In this document: positions 13,705 to 14,944 of the stretch, piece by piece
Layout of the letters: every line of letters begins with the position of its first letter
Position numbering within the stretch: position 1 is the stretch's first letter
From: SMTZ1-83 sp048883405
GTDB lineage: Archaea; Asgardarchaeota; Thorarchaeia; Thorarchaeales; Thorarchaeaceae
Length of the DNA: 14,944 nt
Direction of reading: 5' to 3'
NCBI GenBank assembly: GCA_048883405.1
Contig: JBHLQS010000064.1
Coordinates: 1-14,944 of the forward strand
Program-made: the position numbers and the translations under genes
Notes under the pieces: model-generated
The model's database searches: none
Told to the model about the DNA's origin: nothing
The model's input: only the letters and a program-made list of their open reading frames with translations

Positions 13705-13718
13705 AGTATTCCATATTG

Positions 13719-13782
13719 AGAGTTGGTGCTTATGCGAATCCTATCAAATGGAGTCGTTGAGGACCAACTCTTTTCTCTTTCT
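13719..13782 (+). terminator. Long-loop hairpin with T-rich tail behind the GYD gene
   Basis: Arms AGAGTTGGT (13719-13727) and ACCAACTCT (13763-13771) are perfectly complementary across a 35-base loop and are followed directly by TTTCTCTTTCTG. It begins 14 bases after the GYD stop. The left arm again carries GAGTTGG, like the other hairpins of this window. The long loop makes it less typical than the others. Confidence 0.5.
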
Positions 13783-13790
13783 GATAGACA

Positions 13791-13840
13791 GATGGTGAGA
13801 GTTCACAGTATTGTCTTTTGTACTCTCACTTGTGAACATC
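13791..13840. promoter_or_regulatory. Block of crossing inverted repeats upstream of the metallo-hydrolase promoter
   Basis: Three complementary pairs fit into 50 bases: GATG (13791-13794) with CATC (13837-13840); GTGAGAG (13795-13801) with CTCTCAC (13823-13829); and TTCACA (13802-13807) with TGTGAA (13831-13836). The middle pair crosses the other two, so as RNA it could form a pseudoknot or two exclusive folds. As DNA it shows GTGA/TCAC half-sites at 13795, 13803, 13826 and 13832. It lies just before a TATA-like box and may be an operator. Confidence 0.4.
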
Positions 13841-13844
13841 CCTT

Positions 13845-13887
13845 ATGAAAGAAATATACCTAGGATTTCCCTGGCATCCTACGGTGA
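13845..13887 (+). promoter_or_regulatory. Promoter and RBS of the metallo-hydrolase gene
   Basis: ATGAAAGAAATATACC (13845-13860) fits an archaeal BRE plus TATA box. A start of transcription about 25 bases downstream would fall near 13880. GGTGA (13883-13887) then acts as ribosome binding site five bases before the TTG at 13893. Inferred from spacing and composition only. Confidence 0.45.
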
Positions 13888-13892
13888 CTTGA

Positions 13893-14564
13893 TTGGCAAT
13901 AACAATTCGATATCTGGCACATGCCAGTTTCTTGATAAAGGCTGATGAACAGCATATCTACATTGACCCGTCAACAAAGAACACAGGTTTGAAGAACGAA
14001 GACTTTGGTCCAGCTGACCTTATTCTGGTCACTCATGGGCATCAGGACCATTTCGATAAGAAACTAATCAAGAAGATACGCAAGTTGGGGTCCCCCATCA
14101 TTGCTCCTCAGAGCCTCAAGAAAGAGCTCGGCGGAGGAATTGTTTGGGATTTGAGACCTGGCCAGTTCATGAAGATGATGTCTGCTGAGATAACCATAAG
14201 TGCTGTACCCGCCTACAATGTGAAGCGGTTTCGTAAACCCGGTGAGCCATTCCATCCAAAGGACCTTGGTGTGGGTTATGTAGTGAAGATAGATGGAAGG
14301 AAGATCTATCACGCAGGAGATACCGACCTCATTCCGGAGATGGATGATTGGTGGGACTTTGACGTTGCTTTGCTGCCGTGTGGTGATACCTTCACAATGG
14401 ATGTTGAAGAAGCATCAGAGGCCGCCATAAAGATGAATCCCAAGATTGCCATTCCAATGCATATCAAGGATGCGGATCCGAAAGTCTTCAGGGAGAAAGT
14501 TGAGGGCGGATCATCAACAAAGGTTGTCATTCTCGGTAAGGGCGAAGAGTATACCTTGGAGTGA
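13893..14564 (+). CDS. Metallo-beta-lactamase-fold hydrolase, UPF0173 type
   Basis: A 223-residue metal-dependent hydrolase of the metallo-beta-lactamase superfamily. THGHQDHFD (47-55) gives the metal ligands H48, H50, D52 and H53. YHAGDTD (139-145) adds H140 and D143, and IPMHIKDADP (187-196) gives H190. The opening ITIRYLAHASFLI and the end PKIAIPMHI fit the UPF0173 (YtkL-like) group, whose members are about 225 residues long and whose natural substrate is generally unknown. It has no signal peptide, so it is cytosolic. TTG start at 13893 with GGTGA ahead. It is preceded by an unusual block of inverted repeats and a TATA-like box, and ends with a short hairpin that begins inside the stop codon. 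It is convergent with the TPR gene. Confidence 0.92.
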   Translation: MAITIRYLAHASFLIKADEQHIYIDPSTKNTGLKNEDFGPADLILVTHGHQDHFDKKLIKKIRKLGSPIIAPQSLKKELGGGIVWDLRPGQFMKMMSAEITISAVPAYNVKRFRKPGEPFHPKDLGVGYVVKIDGRKIYHAGDTDLIPEMDDWWDFDVALLPCGDTFTMDVEEASEAAIKMNPKIAIPMHIKDADPKVFREKVEGGSSTKVVILGKGEEYTLE

Positions 14565-14581
14565 ACGTATGCGTTCTTTCT
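14563..14581 (+). terminator. Short hairpin terminator overlapping the stop codon
   Basis: Arms GAACG (14563-14567) and CGTTC (14572-14576) enclose TATG and are followed by TTTCTTC. The left arm begins with the last two bases of the TGA stop (14562-14564) of the metallo-hydrolase gene. A compact terminator fits the 30-base gap to the convergent TPR gene. Confidence 0.5.
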
Positions 14582-14594
14582 TCGATGTACCCAT

Positions 14595-14930
14595 CTACTC
14601 GAACAGACCCATCTCTTTCTTCCTCTTCTGTGCATCACGGATGGTATGAGCGTACGCCTTTGCCTTTTCGGCATTAGGATCATTCGGGTCTGCTCTTGCC
14701 GCTCGATCAAAAGAGAATGCAGCTTTGATCTTATACATATTTGCTCGAGAGTGGTCACCTGTGCCTTCGATCTCAGTACCGTATAGATTGCAGGCTCGTC
14801 CAAGCTCCCACCATGCAGCAAAGGATGATGGCGTCAGACTGGCGGCTTGATTGAATGCATTGATTGCGTCTTCAAGATTCCCTGACTGCATCGCCTCTCT
14901 ACCTTTCTCAAACCAATCTGCAGTATCCAT
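14595..14930 (-). CDS. Small TPR-repeat protein
   Basis: A 111-residue helical protein. Residues 4-35 (ADWFEKGREAMQSGNLEDAINAFNQAASLTPS) are a clear tetratricopeptide repeat with the typical G8, A20 and P32-like positions. Residues 36-84 form a second, longer repeat with a loop (EIEGTGDHSRANM) inside, ending in FSFDRAARADPND. A final charged helix ends in KKEMGLFE. TPR repeats bind other proteins; the partner is unknown. The ATG at 14928-14930 is only 14 bases from the window edge, no stop is seen upstream in frame and no ribosome binding site is obvious, so the protein may begin outside the window. It is convergent with the metallo-hydrolase gene. Confidence 0.8.
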   Translation of the reverse strand: MDTADWFEKGREAMQSGNLEDAINAFNQAASLTPSSFAAWWELGRACNLYGTEIEGTGDHSRANMYKIKAAFSFDRAARADPNDPNAEKAKAYAHTIRDAQKRKKEMGLFE

Positions 14931-14944
14931 GAGAATTGACCAGC

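Overview
The window looks like a stretch of archaeal chromosome with moderate GC. The case rests on four points: a large secreted protein with a Thr-rich stalk and a C-terminal membrane anchor; two proteins that begin with a zinc ribbon followed by a long acidic linker; TATA-like boxes in front of some genes; and frequent TTG starts preceded by purine-rich ribosome binding sites. An Asgard (Thorarchaeota-like) or related origin is a guess from overall style, not something the sequence proves. I see no phage, insertion sequence, CRISPR array, rRNA or tRNA.

Layout. 1-700: the last 32 codons of an unidentified gene, a decayed small coding repeat, and a cyclophilin-fold protein gene. 846-2147: an ammonium transporter (Amt), with a related terminator-like repeat on each side. 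2300-4951 (minus strand): a SAM methyltransferase and a zinc-ribbon protein with about six membrane helices, separated by a second decayed copy of the small coding repeat. 5206-5637: a small metal-binding cupin, followed by a third copy of the repeat and a minus-strand gene fragment. 5874-8486: an 870-residue surface protein with three related beta-rich repeats and two Ig-like domains. 8565-11769: a redox and enzyme group, namely an iron-sulfur flavoprotein (minus) divergent from a radical SAM protein (plus), a HAD-fold phosphatase-like protein (minus), and a luciferase-like flavin oxidoreductase (plus). 12242-13228: a zinc-ribbon/coiled-coil protein. 13414-14564: a GYD-domain protein and an UPF0173-type metallo-beta-lactamase-fold hydrolase. 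14595-14930 (minus): a TPR protein.

The genes are mostly single transcription units of mixed strand, with no clear multi-gene operon, so they do not look like one pathway. Functions run from nitrogen uptake and redox chemistry to surface structure. The least ordinary content is between the genes. A small coding repeat occurs in three degraded copies, two of them with stop codons at a Trp position. Two families of sequence-related hairpin terminators recur. A 50-nt block of crossing inverted repeats lies just before the promoter of the metallo-hydrolase gene. I did not find a convincing new defence or metabolic system.
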